64,000 bases of DNA from JAQVCM01 sp040403095 (GTDB lineage: Bacteria; Bacteroidota; Bacteroidia; Flavobacteriales_D; Crocinitomicaceae), in contig JBBALI010000010.1 in NCBI GenBank assembly GCA_040403095.1, positions 1 to 64,000 on the forward strand. Direction: 5' to 3'. The notes below the pieces were generated by a model. The model ran no database searches. It was not told the DNA's origin and saw only the letters and a list, made by a program, of their open reading frames with translations. The position numbers and the translations under genes were made by a program. Of the stretch, positions 17,069-26,216 are shown piece by piece; within the stretch, counting starts at the first letter, position 1, and each line of letters starts with the position of its first letter.

Positions 17069-20000
17069 ATGATTTCACTCTGTTTTCGGTTAATTACATT
17101 GATTTTGATTTGTTTTTTCCCATTCTTGGGGGCAAGTCAGCAATACAATTTCAGAAATTTTTCAGTGAAAGATGGAGTGGCACAATCCCAAGTTTATGCG
17201 ATTCATCAAGATTTCAGAGGCTATCTTTGGTTGGGAACGCGCGGTGGAGGAATTTCAAGATTCGACGGAAATAACTTCAAAACTTTCACTGAAAAAGATG
17301 GATTGGTCAACAATTACATCTACACCATTCAAGAAGATTCAAAACACACAATTTGGATTGGTACAAACAACGGATTGTCGGCTTACAATGGAAATAGTTT
17401 CGAAAATTTCCTTCCTCCAAATGCGCAATCTCAATGGATGATTTTGGATTTAGCCTTCGATAAAAACGGAGACAAATGGCTGGCAACCAATCAAGGTGTA
17501 AAATGTCTGAAAGGCAAAAACTTTATCGACATTTCAACTAAATTGGGATTGAAAGCGGAAATGATTAACACCATTTTGGTTGCTTCAAAAGGAACAATTT
17601 GGTTTGGAACTGGTCAAGGATTGTTTTCAATCACAACCAAAAATGGTCAATATAAATTGACAGATTACAGTAGCAAATCTCGCTACATGCGCAATGCAAT
17701 TACCAAAATCCGGGAAGACAAAAGTGGAAATTTGTGGATTGGAACTTATGGAGATGGCATGTATTGTTATGCGAAAAATCAATTTTTCAGAATCGATTTA
17801 CAATTGGAATTGTATCGTCAAACAGTGCTCGATATTTTCTTCGATAAAAACAAAAATCTTTGGATTGGAACTTTAAATCAAGGCGTTGCGCAATACAACA
17901 CACAATCTAGAAACTTCACTTGGTTGAGCGAAAATGAAGGATTGAGCAACAATCACGTGCGCAGTATTATTCAAGATCGAAGTGGCAATTTTTGGTTTGG
18001 AACTTCTGGCGGCGGTGTTTGTAATTATTTTGGGAAACAATTTACCAATTACGACAAAGCAAATGGATTGGGTGGAAATTTTATCTACAGCATATTTCGC
18101 GATTCGAAAAACAACTTATGGGTCGGAACCTCACAAAAGGGTTTGAGTAAAATGACCGACAATGGTTTCCGAAATTTTGACGCTTCCAACGGTTTTCAGA
18201 ATGTCAAAGTGAAAGCCATTCAGGAAGATCTAAACGGAAATTTATATTTCGGGACTGATGGACAAGGCGTTTATAGATTTGATGGCGCGCAATTTTCAAT
18301 GGTTGCTGGATTGGAGAAAAAATACGTTCGCTCTATCATCAAAGATTTGAATGGCGATTTATGGATCGCTACCGCAGGAACAGGAATTCACAAATTGAGC
18401 TTTTCAGATGGCCGCGAAACAATTCAAACTTTCACCGTTGCCAATGGACTTTTAGCCAATCGATTGACAGTTTTACACCTTGATAAAAAAGGTAGAATTT
18501 GGTACGGAACAGAAAATCATGGTGTTGGAATCATTGAAAATGATGTGCCACAAAAAAGATTTTTCAGACAACAAGAAGGATTGCCATCAAACGCCATTCG
18601 TTCGTTTGCAGAAGACAAAAATGGAACCTTGTGGATTGGAACTGCAGGTTCTGGAATCGCATCAATTAATTTGTATGCGCCAAAAAATCAAGCAAATATT
18701 CAAAAGTACAATTACGAAAATGGATTGAATTCATCCAATATCTATTTGCTGACCATTGATTCCAAAAACAACTTGATTGCAGGTTCTGAAAGTGGATTGG
18801 ATTACATCACCCTCAACAAACAACGCACCATTTCAAGTGTGAAACATTACAGCAAAGGCGATGGATTTTCGGGCGTTGAGACTTGTCAGAATTCGGTTTT
18901 CAACGACCAAGATGGAACCATTTGGTTTGGAACGATCAATGGATTATCGAAATACAATCCGTCGAATGCGGTAAAAAATAACCAAGAACCAATAACGAAT
19001 ATTTTAGACGTCAAATTGTTCTACAAAAGTATTTCCAGTGGACCTTATAAATACTTGGTTGGAAATTGGAATCAAGTCAATGATTTGGTTTTGCCATACG
19101 ATCAAAATCACTTGAGTTTTGATTTTTTCGCCATCAATTTCAGCAATCCTGAAAGCGTTAAATACAAATGGAAATTGGCAGGATTTGATGAAAATTGGTC
19201 ACCAGCATCGACAGAACACAACATCGTTTATTCAAATATCAGTCCTGGAAAATACATTTTTCTCGTAAAAGCATGCAACGAAGATGGAATTTGGAATAAA
19301 GTACCACAAAAAATCAGATTTGAAATCAAAGCACCTTTTTGGCTCCAATGGTGGTTTATCACTTTGGAAATCATTGTTTTTATTGCTTTGATTTTTGGCG
19401 TTTTTAGATTTCAAGTCAATCGGATTCGAAAAAAATCGCGAGAAATGCAGAAACAGCTGCAAATGGCGAAGGAAATTGTAGAATTGGAGCAAAAAACCTT
19501 GCGTTTACAAATGAATCCGCACTTTATTTTCAATGCTTTGAATTCGATTCAATCCAATATTGGAACGGGAAATGAAAAAGAAGCGCGCTATTATTTGGCA
19601 AAATTCTCCAGGTTGATGCGACAAATATTGGACAATTCGCGAAATCCTGTCATCACTTTGGAAGAAGAAGTGCAAACGCTTGAGAATTATTTATTGATTG
19701 AAAAATTTTGTAACGGAGATCGTTTTGATTATCAAATCAATGTGGATTTAAATTTGGAAGCTGATTTCATTCAAATTCCGCCGATGTTGTTGCAACCATT
19801 TGTCGAAAATGCCATCAAACACGGATTCAAACAAAAAGATGCATCAAATGAAAATAATCAACGTGGGCTGATCATCGTGGATTTCAAGGAAAAAGGGAAT
19901 ATCTTGGAATGCTCCGTAACTGACAACGGAATCGGACGCAAAAAGGCCAATGAACTCAATCAATTGAGCAAAGAAACCTATCATAAATCGACTGCTTTGT

Positions 20001-20131
20001 TGGTGACACAAGAAAGATTGGATTTATTGAATGAAAATGAAAACTTTCAATCGTTAGAAATGATAGATTTGTATGACGAAAACGGAGTTGCAACTGGTAC
20101 GAAAGTGATGTTGAGATTGAAAATCGGATAA
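17069..20131 (+). CDS. LytS-type histidine kinase with periplasmic two-propeller sensor (Reg_prop, Y_Y_Y)
   Basis: The 1020-residue protein starts with a signal or anchor helix (MISLCFRLITLILICFF). It has about fourteen propeller blades with the repeated LW(I/L/F)GT..G(G/L) phrase, enough for two seven-bladed Reg_prop propellers. A Y_Y_Y domain follows (YKWKLAGFDENWSPA), then one TM helix (LEIIVFIALIFGVF). The cytoplasmic part is a His_kinase domain with the phospho-acceptor near His818 (LQMNPHFIFNALNS) and an HATPase with QPFVENAIKHGF and VTDNGIGRKKA. The open frame begins at a TTG 51 nt upstream; the ATG at 17069 is preferred because it begins the signal segment. A LytTR regulator follows 12 nt later and is its likely partner. 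The stimulus is unknown. Confidence 0.93.
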   Translation: MISLCFRLITLILICFFPFLGASQQYNFRNFSVKDGVAQSQVYAIHQDFRGYLWLGTRGGGISRFDGNNFKTFTEKDGLVNNYIYTIQEDSKHTIWIGTNNGLSAYNGNSFENFLPPNAQSQWMILDLAFDKNGDKWLATNQGVKCLKGKNFIDISTKLGLKAEMINTILVASKGTIWFGTGQGLFSITTKNGQYKLTDYSSKSRYMRNAITKIREDKSGNLWIGTYGDGMYCYAKNQFFRIDLQLELYRQTVLDIFFDKNKNLWIGTLNQGVAQYNTQSRNFTWLSENEGLSNNHVRSIIQDRSGNFWFGTSGGGVCNYFGKQFTNYDKANGLGGNFIYSIFRDSKNNLWVGTSQKGLSKMTDNGFRNFDASNGFQNVKVKAIQEDLNGNLYFGTDGQGVYRFDGAQFSMVAGLEKKYVRSIIKDLNGDLWIATAGTGIHKLSFSDGRETIQTFTVANGLLANRLTVLHLDKKGRIWYGTENHGVGIIENDVPQKRFFRQQEGLPSNAIRSFAEDKNGTLWIGTAGSGIASINLYAPKNQANIQKYNYENGLNSSNIYLLTIDSKNNLIAGSESGLDYITLNKQRTISSVKHYSKGDGFSGVETCQNSVFNDQDGTIWFGTINGLSKYNPSNAVKNNQEPITNILDVKLFYKSISSGPYKYLVGNWNQVNDLVLPYDQNHLSFDFFAINFSNPESVKYKWKLAGFDENWSPASTEHNIVYSNISPGKYIFLVKACNEDGIWNKVPQKIRFEIKAPFWLQWWFITLEIIVFIALIFGVFRFQVNRIRKKSREMQKQLQMAKEIVELEQKTLRLQMNPHFIFNALNSIQSNIGTGNEKEARYYLAKFSRLMRQILDNSRNPVITLEEEVQTLENYLLIEKFCNGDRFDYQINVDLNLEADFIQIPPMLLQPFVENAIKHGFKQKDASNENNQRGLIIVDFKEKGNILECSVTDNGIGRKKANELNQLSKETYHKSTALLVTQERLDLLNENENFQSLEMIDLYDENGVATGTKVMLRLKIG

Positions 20132-20143
20132 AAGAACAACAAA

Positions 20144-20887
20144 ATGATCAAGGCGATAATAATAGACGACATGGAGCAAGCGCGCGTGACTTTCAAAAAA
20201 GATTTGGAAGCGTATGCGAAAGATGTCGAAGTGATTGCGGAAGCTGGCGGTGTGATTGAAGGCGCCAAATTATTGCGTCAACTGAAACCAGATATTTTGT
20301 TTTTAGACATCCAAATGCAGGATGGAAGTGGATTTGATTTGCTCGACGTTTTGGCGGATATTCCTTTCAAAATCATATTCATTACAGCTTCTGATGCCCA
20401 CGCAATCAAAGCGTTTCGCTATGCGGCGATTGATTATTTATTGAAACCAGTCGATCCAGATGAATTGGTCAGGGCGATGGACAGATTTCGACAAACGCAA
20501 TTCAATGAAAACGACAAATATAAATTGCTCAACGATTCGCTGAAAAATCACCACAAACCGAATGAAAGATTGGCGTTGCACTCGCAAGACAAGATTAATA
20601 TTGTCCACATTGCAGACATCGTCAAATGCGAAAGCAGTGTCAATTACACGACCTTCTTTTTCAAAGATGGCAAAAAACTGATGGTGACACGCACCTTAAA
20701 AGATTTCGAAGATTTATTGAGCGACCAAGGATTTTACCGCGTGCATCAATCGCACCTCATCAATACGAAATACATCAAAGAATTCGTCAAAACCGAAGGC
20801 GGACACATCATTCTCCAAGACGGAAGTCTCGTCCCAGTTTCCACAAGAAAACGTCCGGAAGTCATCAAAATGCTAGAAGAACTCTAA
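20144..20887 (+). CDS. LytTR family response regulator
   Basis: The 247-residue protein has a receiver domain (residues 1-120) with the acidic start IIIDDMEQA, phospho-acceptor Asp55 in ILFLDIQMQDG, and the Thr/Lys switch residues in IFITASD and YLLKPVD. The C-terminal LytTR DNA-binding domain (about 145-245) contains IVHIADIVKCESSVNYTTF and FYRVHQSHLINTKYI. It lies 12 nt after the kinase gene, so the two form a LytS/LytR-like pair. LytTR regulators usually bind direct repeats upstream of envelope or export genes; the ABC exporter 160 nt downstream is a reasonable target, but this is inference. Confidence 0.95.
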   Translation: MIKAIIIDDMEQARVTFKKDLEAYAKDVEVIAEAGGVIEGAKLLRQLKPDILFLDIQMQDGSGFDLLDVLADIPFKIIFITASDAHAIKAFRYAAIDYLLKPVDPDELVRAMDRFRQTQFNENDKYKLLNDSLKNHHKPNERLALHSQDKINIVHIADIVKCESSVNYTTFFFKDGKKLMVTRTLKDFEDLLSDQGFYRVHQSHLINTKYIKEFVKTEGGHIILQDGSLVPVSTRKRPEVIKMLEEL

Positions 20888-20933
20888 GGTTTTCATGTTT
20901 AGTGATTAATTCAACAGTTCTTGCAGAAGGAAA

Positions 20934-20978
20934 AACAGAGTGAGAATAAAAACAGACTGAGAAGCAGACTGAGAATGA
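20934..20978. repeat. Three degenerate 12-nt tandem words (AACAGACTGAGA)
   Basis: AACAGAGTGAGA (20934-20945), AACAGACTGAGA (20951-20962) and AGCAGACTGAGA (20963-20974) occur in a row, and the start of a fourth unit (ATGA) follows. They lie in the gap between the response regulator and the ABC ATPase genes. Confidence 0.7.
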
Positions 20979-21046
20979 AGTATCACACTTTTAACTCTAA
21001 CACTCTTTCCCAAAAAAAAACTACTTTTATCCAAATTCTTGTAAAT

Positions 21047-21979
21047 ATGCTGAAATTAGAAGCTATTTCTAAATCATTTTATCAAAAATTAGCGCTCGAC
21101 GAGGTTTCATTGACCTTGGAAGAAGGCGAAATTTTTGGACTTTTGGGACCAAATGGTGCTGGAAAAACTACGCTCATACGAATCATCAATCGCATTGTGG
21201 AGCAAGACAAAGGTGTCGTGCGGTTCAAAAATGAATTGATGAACGACAAACATTTGGCGCAAATTGGTTATTTGCCAGAAGAGCGCGGTTTGTATCGCAC
21301 AATGACCGTTTACGATCACGCATTGTTTTTAGGCAGATTGCGCGGAATGAGCAAAAATGATGTGAATACCAATTTCAACTATTGGGTCGATAAATTCGAA
21401 ATTGGCGATTGGCGCAAAAAACGCATTGAGGAATTATCCAAAGGAATGGCGCAAAAAGTGCAATTTATTTGTACCGTTTTACATCAACCACAATTGTTGA
21501 TTTTAGACGAACCTTTCAGCGGATTTGATCCGATCAATGTGGAATTGATTCAACAAGAATTGAAAGAAATGAAAGCGCAAGGAAAAACCATCATGCTTTC
21601 GAGCCACAACATGAAAAGTGTGGAGGAAATTTGTGACCGAGTGGCGCTCATTCATCAATCAAAAAAGATTTTAGAAGGACGCGTTTCACAAATTCGTGAA
21701 TCGAGAAAAGATGGAAATTTTGCGGTTCGTTTTTCTGGAAGCATGATTGCGTTTGTCAATGCTTTGTGGACAGGTTTTGAATTGGTGGACAAAGAAATTT
21801 TGGGCGACAATCGTTTTGTGGCTTATGTCAAAATGCGCGGAGAGAACAATTTCCAAGATTTATTGCAGGTATTGCTCGGACAAATTCAAATTGAAGCAGC
21901 TTGGGAAGTTTTGCCGAGCATGCAAGAAGTTTTCATTCAAGAAATCAATCACTCAAACCAAACACAAGATGAAAAATAG
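21047..21979 (+). CDS. ABC transporter ATP-binding protein (NatA-like)
   Basis: The 310-residue ATPase has Walker A GPNGAGKTTLIR, a Q-loop region, the signature LSKGMAQKVQ, Walker B LLILDEPFSGFDP and the switch His in MLSSHNM. A C-terminal domain after residue 225 is typical of NatA/CcmA-like exporter ATPases. The longest open frame starts at a TTG at 20921 in a repeat-rich gap; the ATG at 21047 gives the usual N-terminus MLKLEAISKSF. The permease gene overlaps its last 11 nt, so the two are translationally coupled. The pair probably exports Na+, a drug or a peptide; the substrate is not evident. Confidence 0.93.
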   Translation: MLKLEAISKSFYQKLALDEVSLTLEEGEIFGLLGPNGAGKTTLIRIINRIVEQDKGVVRFKNELMNDKHLAQIGYLPEERGLYRTMTVYDHALFLGRLRGMSKNDVNTNFNYWVDKFEIGDWRKKRIEELSKGMAQKVQFICTVLHQPQLLILDEPFSGFDPINVELIQQELKEMKAQGKTIMLSSHNMKSVEEICDRVALIHQSKKILEGRVSQIRESRKDGNFAVRFSGSMIAFVNALWTGFELVDKEILGDNRFVAYVKMRGENNFQDLLQVLLGQIQIEAAWEVLPSMQEVFIQEINHSNQTQDEK

Positions 21980-23306
21980 TTGGATCATTGCCCTGCGTGA
22001 ATTGAAAGAGCGCATGCGTTCAAAATCATTTATCGCCATGGCCATTGTTGGCCCCTTGTTGGTTTTGGGAATCACTTACATGCTTTTTGCCTTGGGCGGA
22101 AAAAATAAAACCCATTGGAACGTATTAATTACAGATCCAAATGCGATCATGCAAGCGAAAATCATGGCGCAAGAAGATGCTACTGTTTCTTACGATTTTG
22201 CAAACGATTACATCGAAATAGAAGATTTTGCCAACAATCCGCGTTTTCAGAAATATGATGCGATGTTGGAAGTGAACGAAAAAATCTTGAACAACAAGAC
22301 GGCATTTCTTTTTTACCGCGAAAAACCTTCCATGCAAATGGCAACGCGCGTGCAATATCAGTTTGAAAGACGTTTGGAAGAATTGATGATTGCGCAATTT
22401 ACCTCGCTTTCCGTTTCAGATTTCAGAAAAATCAAGCAACCGATCAACGTGGCTATGCGCAATGTGTATGATCCACGAGATGAAGCGTCAGACATGAGCG
22501 GCTGGGTTGGATTCTTTTTTGGTGGCGTGATTTTGTTGTTTATTTTCTTGTTCGGAATGACGATTTTGCGCAGTATTTCCAAAGAAAAATCAAACCGCAT
22601 TGTGGAAGTTTTATTGGCCTCAGTGAAACCGAGACAATTGATGTTGGGAAAAATCATGGGCATCGGAATTGCCGCCTTTTTGCAATTTGCTTTGTGGATT
22701 TTATTCGTCGGAATTGGATTATATGTGATGCGCGAAACTTTATTTCCAGATTTGTTGGACGCTTCTAAAATGGATGTCGTGCAAATGACCGAGGCGATGA
22801 AAAACCAAACCTTGCAAGAGCAAATGCTTTCTGCCAAAGAATACAACCAATTTGTTGAATTGATTTACGAACGCATTCGTTTTGGAAATATGTTGGGTTA
22901 TTTCGCACTGTTTTTAGCTGTTGGATATTTATTTTACGGAACATTTTTCGCTGCTTTGGGCGCTGTTTCAGGTTCAGAAAGCGATGGACAACAATTTGTC
23001 ATTCCATTGATCGCATTGCTGTTTTTGGCTTTGTATGCTGGACATTATGCGTTGAATAATCCAACGGCTGAACTGACGAGTTGGTTTTCTTACATTCCAT
23101 TTACATCGCCAGTGGTGTGCATGGTCAAATTGGCGCAAGGTTATCCCCAAGGGCAAGGTTATTTAATTTACGTTTCTTTCTTGATTTTGCTTGTCAGTGC
23201 GATGCTCGTACTTTGGGCTGCGGGAAGATTGTATAAAAACGGCATTTTACAATTCGGCCATCGTTTGGGTTTCAAGCAACTTTTTAAATGGATTTCGCGG
23301 GCTTAA
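21969..23306 (+). CDS. ABC transporter permease (NatB-like, ABC-2 type)
   Basis: The 445-residue permease begins MKNSWIIALRELKERMRSK, a typical NatB cytosolic lead-in. A first TM helix follows at about 24-43, then a large extracytoplasmic loop of about 140 residues. A cluster of five more helices starts at GWVGFFFGGVILLFIFLFGM and contains the ABC-2 motif SISKEKSNRIVEVLLASVKP. It overlaps the ATPase gene by 11 nt. The open frame extends 74 codons upstream inside the ATPase gene in another frame; that part is not family-like and is excluded. The gene ends 13 nt from the convergent T9SS protein gene. Confidence 0.92.
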   Translation: MKNSWIIALRELKERMRSKSFIAMAIVGPLLVLGITYMLFALGGKNKTHWNVLITDPNAIMQAKIMAQEDATVSYDFANDYIEIEDFANNPRFQKYDAMLEVNEKILNNKTAFLFYREKPSMQMATRVQYQFERRLEELMIAQFTSLSVSDFRKIKQPINVAMRNVYDPRDEASDMSGWVGFFFGGVILLFIFLFGMTILRSISKEKSNRIVEVLLASVKPRQLMLGKIMGIGIAAFLQFALWILFVGIGLYVMRETLFPDLLDASKMDVVQMTEAMKNQTLQEQMLSAKEYNQFVELIYERIRFGNMLGYFALFLAVGYLFYGTFFAALGAVSGSESDGQQFVIPLIALLFLALYAGHYALNNPTAELTSWFSYIPFTSPVVCMVKLAQGYPQGQGYLIYVSFLILLVSAMLVLWAAGRLYKNGILQFGHRLGFKQLFKWISRA

Positions 23307-23319
23307 GGAAATAAGCTTT

Positions 23320-24357
23320 CTACTCGACCACCAACAATTTCCCATAATCCTTGGTGCCATTGCTGCTCTCAAAAGCATAATGGTACATGCCCTGCGCCAA
23401 AATTTCATCCAGCGTATATTGCGTGTACAAATCTGAAAACGCCATTTTCTTCACCAAACGCCCTGCGCTGTCGTACAAAGTAAGCGTGGCTGTTGTTTGC
23501 CCATGAAGCACCACGGTGAATTGCGCAGGATTTGAGTTACTGCTTGGGTTATTGACTAAAGTAACTGCATCGTCATACTCAAAAGCGCCGATACAGCAAG
23601 TGTCGCATTCGTAGACTTTGAAGGAGTCGAAGTAGTAACTTGCGACATAAAAATTACCCCAATTTTCTCCTTCAGCAAATTTGAATTTTATCAAACTTGT
23701 GTCTCGAAAAGCACCCACTGCAAAAAAACGTTCTCCACCCTTCGGTAAAAAACAAGTCGACAATTTCATCCAATGCATGGTATCACTAATAACGGTATCA
23801 CCTTGGTAAATTTGAATAACATCCTCTAAGTTAATATAAGGAGAAACAGGTTTATAAACATCTTGATCATTGTACCTTAAAAGTAAGTCAAATGCATTGG
23901 TAAATACATCATAACTATTTTTAGCAGACGCACAATTTACATAAAACTCAATTTTGTGGGGTACTGGTCTTAGAGGGGCAGTAAAAGTTCCAGCTATCGG
24001 TTCTCTCGATTGCTGATAACCATCCGCCTCACTCCAATAAATCATAAATTCCCGCGGCTTTTTCACTCCAAGAATACCAGCATGCAGATAGCCAGTTCCC
24101 GATTCAGCTAGTTGATATCCCCATGCGCTGGGTGTAGTTGTTATTGGGTCTGATGAACATGAGTTAAAATAGTCAGTTGTGGAACCAACTCCAAATTGCC
24201 ACCACCCAATGGCTCTATTAATTTGTCCCGTGGTTTCTGGACATGTATCATATATCTCAATATCCGGGTTAGCAACCAAATTTGTTTGACAAAATACTTC
24301 GCTAGAAAAAAAGATAATTTCTAGAATCAGAATTAATGTAAATGGTATGTATCTCAA
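23320..24357 (-). CDS. Secreted protein with type IX secretion sorting domain
   Basis: The 345-residue product has a signal peptide (MRYIPFTLILILEIIFF, cut near VFCQ). A large beta-rich domain with several cysteines follows, with PDIEIYDTCPETTGQINRA and a GYLHAGILG stretch. A C-terminal sorting domain occupies about residues 270-345 and ends YHYAFESSNGTKDYGKLLVVE-like with the type A features (ATLTLYDSAGRLVKKM and a final KLLVV). The start NLVANPDIEIYDTCP resembles secreted gliding-bacteria proteins with a carbohydrate-binding-like fold, but I cannot name a ligand. It should be secreted and anchored by the type IX system. Confidence 0.85.
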   Translation of the reverse strand: MRYIPFTLILILEIIFFSSEVFCQTNLVANPDIEIYDTCPETTGQINRAIGWWQFGVGSTTDYFNSCSSDPITTTPSAWGYQLAESGTGYLHAGILGVKKPREFMIYWSEADGYQQSREPIAGTFTAPLRPVPHKIEFYVNCASAKNSYDVFTNAFDLLLRYNDQDVYKPVSPYINLEDVIQIYQGDTVISDTMHWMKLSTCFLPKGGERFFAVGAFRDTSLIKFKFAEGENWGNFYVASYYFDSFKVYECDTCCIGAFEYDDAVTLVNNPSSNSNPAQFTVVLHGQTTATLTLYDSAGRLVKKMAFSDLYTQYTLDEILAQGMYHYAFESSNGTKDYGKLLVVE

Positions 24358-24522
24358 TCTTCCAATTTTGATTAAAATTAAGATATTATTATTAAAGAAC
24401 CAAGACCGATTAATTCATTAAATAGTGAAGTGAATCAATCCATTGGTGAAATCAGGCAAATTTTGAGAAAAAAATAAATGATTTAAAAAGTTTAAACTTT
24501 ATTTTCGTACCTTAACATTCAA

Positions 24523-25440
24523 ATGAAAACAGATTCCTTACATAGCGATTATTCCAAACGGGTTGCGGTCATTGATTTGGGCACAAACACCTTTAATTTA
24601 TTGATTGCAGATGTTTTTACGGCTACTTTCGACGTCATTCATTCTGAAAAAGAAGGCGTTGCGTTAGGCATGGGCGGAATCAATCAAGGAATCATCGCAA
24701 CTGATGCATTTCAGCGCGGATTATTGGCAATCAAACGATTTGCTCAACAATGTGCGTCTTTTCAAGTGGAAGAAATTCGTGCTTTTGGTACTTCTGCCTT
24801 GCGCGGAGCGAAAAACAGCGAGGATTTTTTGCGCGAAATCAAAAATCAAACGCAGATTGACATTCAAATTATTTCAGGTGAAGACGAAGCAACTTTGATT
24901 TACCGTGGTGTAAAATGGTCTTACGATTTCAACGAACGCGCAGCAATCATGGATATCGGCGGCGGAAGTACGGAATTTATTATCGCAAATGCAGATGGAA
25001 TTGAAGATAAAGTAAGTCTCGACATTGGTGTTTCAAGAATTTTTCAAGATTTAACCTTGCACGATCCGCTGACGAAAGACGATATTTTGAAAGTCGAAAA
25101 TTGGTTGCAAGCGCGTTCCAAAGATTTTTTCAAAAACCAACAATGCGACATTCTCATTGGTGCTTCAGGAAGTTTTGAGACTTTCCACGAAATGATTCAC
25201 GACGCACCTTTTCCAATTGGAATCGCTTCGCAAGAAATCCAAATGGAAGATTTGAACCGAATTTTAGATTGGATTTTGGAATCAAATCAGCATGAACGCG
25301 ACGAACATCCGTTCATCATTCCCATCAGAAGAAAAATGGCACCGATCGCAGCCATCAAAACCCTCTGGGTGATGAAAAATCTTCAAGTGACACGCGTTTT
25401 TGTTTCTCCATGTTCATTGAAAGAAGGCGGACTTTTGTAA
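24523..25440 (+). CDS. Ppx/GppA family exopolyphosphatase / pppGpp phosphohydrolase
   Basis: A 305-residue member of the ASKHA-fold Ppx/GppA family, the short form without the C-terminal HD-like domain. Phosphate-binding motifs are RVAVIDLGTNTFNLLIAD at the start and AAIMDIGGGSTEFIIAN near residue 145. IRAFGTSALRGAKN and ISGEDEATLIYRGVK are also typical. It hydrolyses polyphosphate or guanosine pentaphosphate in the cytoplasm; the two activities cannot be separated by sequence alone. It is a single gene followed by a repeat-rich gap. Confidence 0.93.
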   Translation: MKTDSLHSDYSKRVAVIDLGTNTFNLLIADVFTATFDVIHSEKEGVALGMGGINQGIIATDAFQRGLLAIKRFAQQCASFQVEEIRAFGTSALRGAKNSEDFLREIKNQTQIDIQIISGEDEATLIYRGVKWSYDFNERAAIMDIGGGSTEFIIANADGIEDKVSLDIGVSRIFQDLTLHDPLTKDDILKVENWLQARSKDFFKNQQCDILIGASGSFETFHEMIHDAPFPIGIASQEIQMEDLNRILDWILESNQHERDEHPFIIPIRRKMAPIAAIKTLWVMKNLQVTRVFVSPCSLKEGGLL

Positions 25441-25450
25441 GATCTATCCA

Positions 25451-25481
25451 GAGTTAAAAGTTAAGAGTTAAAAGTTAAAAA
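25451..25481. repeat. Word repeat, left arm of an inverted pair (GAGTTAAAAGTTAAGAG)
   Basis: GAGTTAAAAGTTAAGAG and overlapping copies of AGTTAAAA fill this stretch. The first 17 bases are the exact reverse complement of 25582-25598. It lies just after the ppx gene. Confidence 0.75.
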
Positions 25482-25560
25482 TGGGATTTTTCTCCGTTAT
25501 CTAAATCATTTTAAAAACTTGCATTCGACTCTCAAGCCCAGACTTAAGCTTCAAACAAAC

Positions 25561-25604
25561 TTTTCACTCTTACACTTTTCACTCTTAACTTTTAACTCTT
25601 ACCC
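25561..25604. repeat. Word repeat, right arm (CTCTTAACTTTTAACTC)
   Basis: Alternating words TTTTCACTCTTACAC and TTTTAACTCTTA fill this stretch. CTCTTAACTTTTAACTC at 25582-25598 is a perfect inverted copy of 25451-25467. A pyrimidine-rich tract follows and then the end of the four-helix-bundle gene. Confidence 0.75.
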
Positions 25605-25631
25605 CTTCCCCTTCTTCTTCTTCTTACAAGT

Positions 25632-25961
25632 CTAAATACTACTCGCCAACATCCTATATAATTCTTTAGATTTTTCGTAGCTCGAATGAAATGTTTTAAT
25701 ATCCAAATAATTTGAATCTCTCATCAGTTCAAGCCAATATTGTGTTTCATTGCACTCCTTAATGGAAATCGATAATTTATGAATAAAATCGGCATTACTT
25801 TGAGCATTGTTAGCTTCTCGAATGTTCGCCCCAACAGAAGTTGCAGACCGCACAAACTGTTTACTCAAAATAAATTCTCTCTTTTCACAAAGTTTCTTGT
25901 AGATTGAAATTGCCTCTAAAGCAAACAAATAACTTTTAGCTTTTAATGTGTTTTCTTCCAT
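25632..25961 (-). CDS. Four-helix-bundle protein (S23 / IVS-encoded family)
   Basis: The 109-residue product is all-helical and matches the four-helix-bundle family first met as the protein of 23S rRNA intervening sequences: LFALEAISIYKKLCEKREF, then QFVRSATSVGANIREANNAQ (the family hallmark), then IKECNETQYWLELM. In many Bacteroidota such genes are scattered singly in the chromosome and have no known function. Here it is alone, opposite in strand to both neighbours, and set between two clusters of the same degenerate word repeat, which suggests that gene and repeats may have arrived or moved together. Confidence 0.9.
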   Translation of the reverse strand: MEENTLKAKSYLFALEAISIYKKLCEKREFILSKQFVRSATSVGANIREANNAQSNADFIHKLSISIKECNETQYWLELMRDSNYLDIKTFHSSYEKSKELYRMLASSI

Positions 25962-26096
25962 GGTTTTTCGTTGTTTGATAGTAATCTAAGTTACAAAAAA
26001 AATCAAACCCTCAAATTTTTCCCGAATATTTTTTTTTAACAGAACTTATATTTATCACTTTCAACTACTACTCTTTGCTCCCAGCTTCACTCTATC

Positions 26097-26116
26097 ACAC
26101 TGAGCTTGTCGAAGTG
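26097..26116. repeat. Short dispersed palindrome-like word (CACTTCGACAAGCTCAGTG type)
   Basis: CACTGAGCTTGTCGAAGTG is an imperfect palindrome (CACT..AGTG outer arms). I recognise this word as one that recurs in intergenic gaps of many unrelated bacterial genomes; only one copy is seen in this window. It abuts the word-repeat cluster at 26118. Confidence 0.55.
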
Positions 26117-26117
26117 A

Positions 26118-26164
26118 ACTTTTAACTCTTACACTTTTAACTCTTACACTTTTCACTCTTAAAA
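26118..26164. repeat. Tandem 15-nt word repeat (TTTTAACTCTTACAC)
   Basis: The unit TTTTAACTCTTACAC occurs twice in a row and is followed by TTTTCACTCTTA. The same units occur at 25561-25604, on the other side of the four-helix-bundle gene. Confidence 0.75.
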
Positions 26165-26216
26165 ACAAATTCCCAGCGAATAATAAAACAATACCTTCAA
26201 AACCAAACTAAACTTT

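Noticed and set aside
20921..21046. Longer N-terminus for the ABC ATPase starting at TTG 20921
   Set aside because: The extra residues come from a repeat-containing spacer and do not resemble an ABC ATPase N-terminus.
23290..23320. Short inverted repeat GCTTA/TAAGC between the ABC permease and the T9SS gene as a terminator
   Set aside because: The stem is only 5 bp and no T-run of useful length follows.
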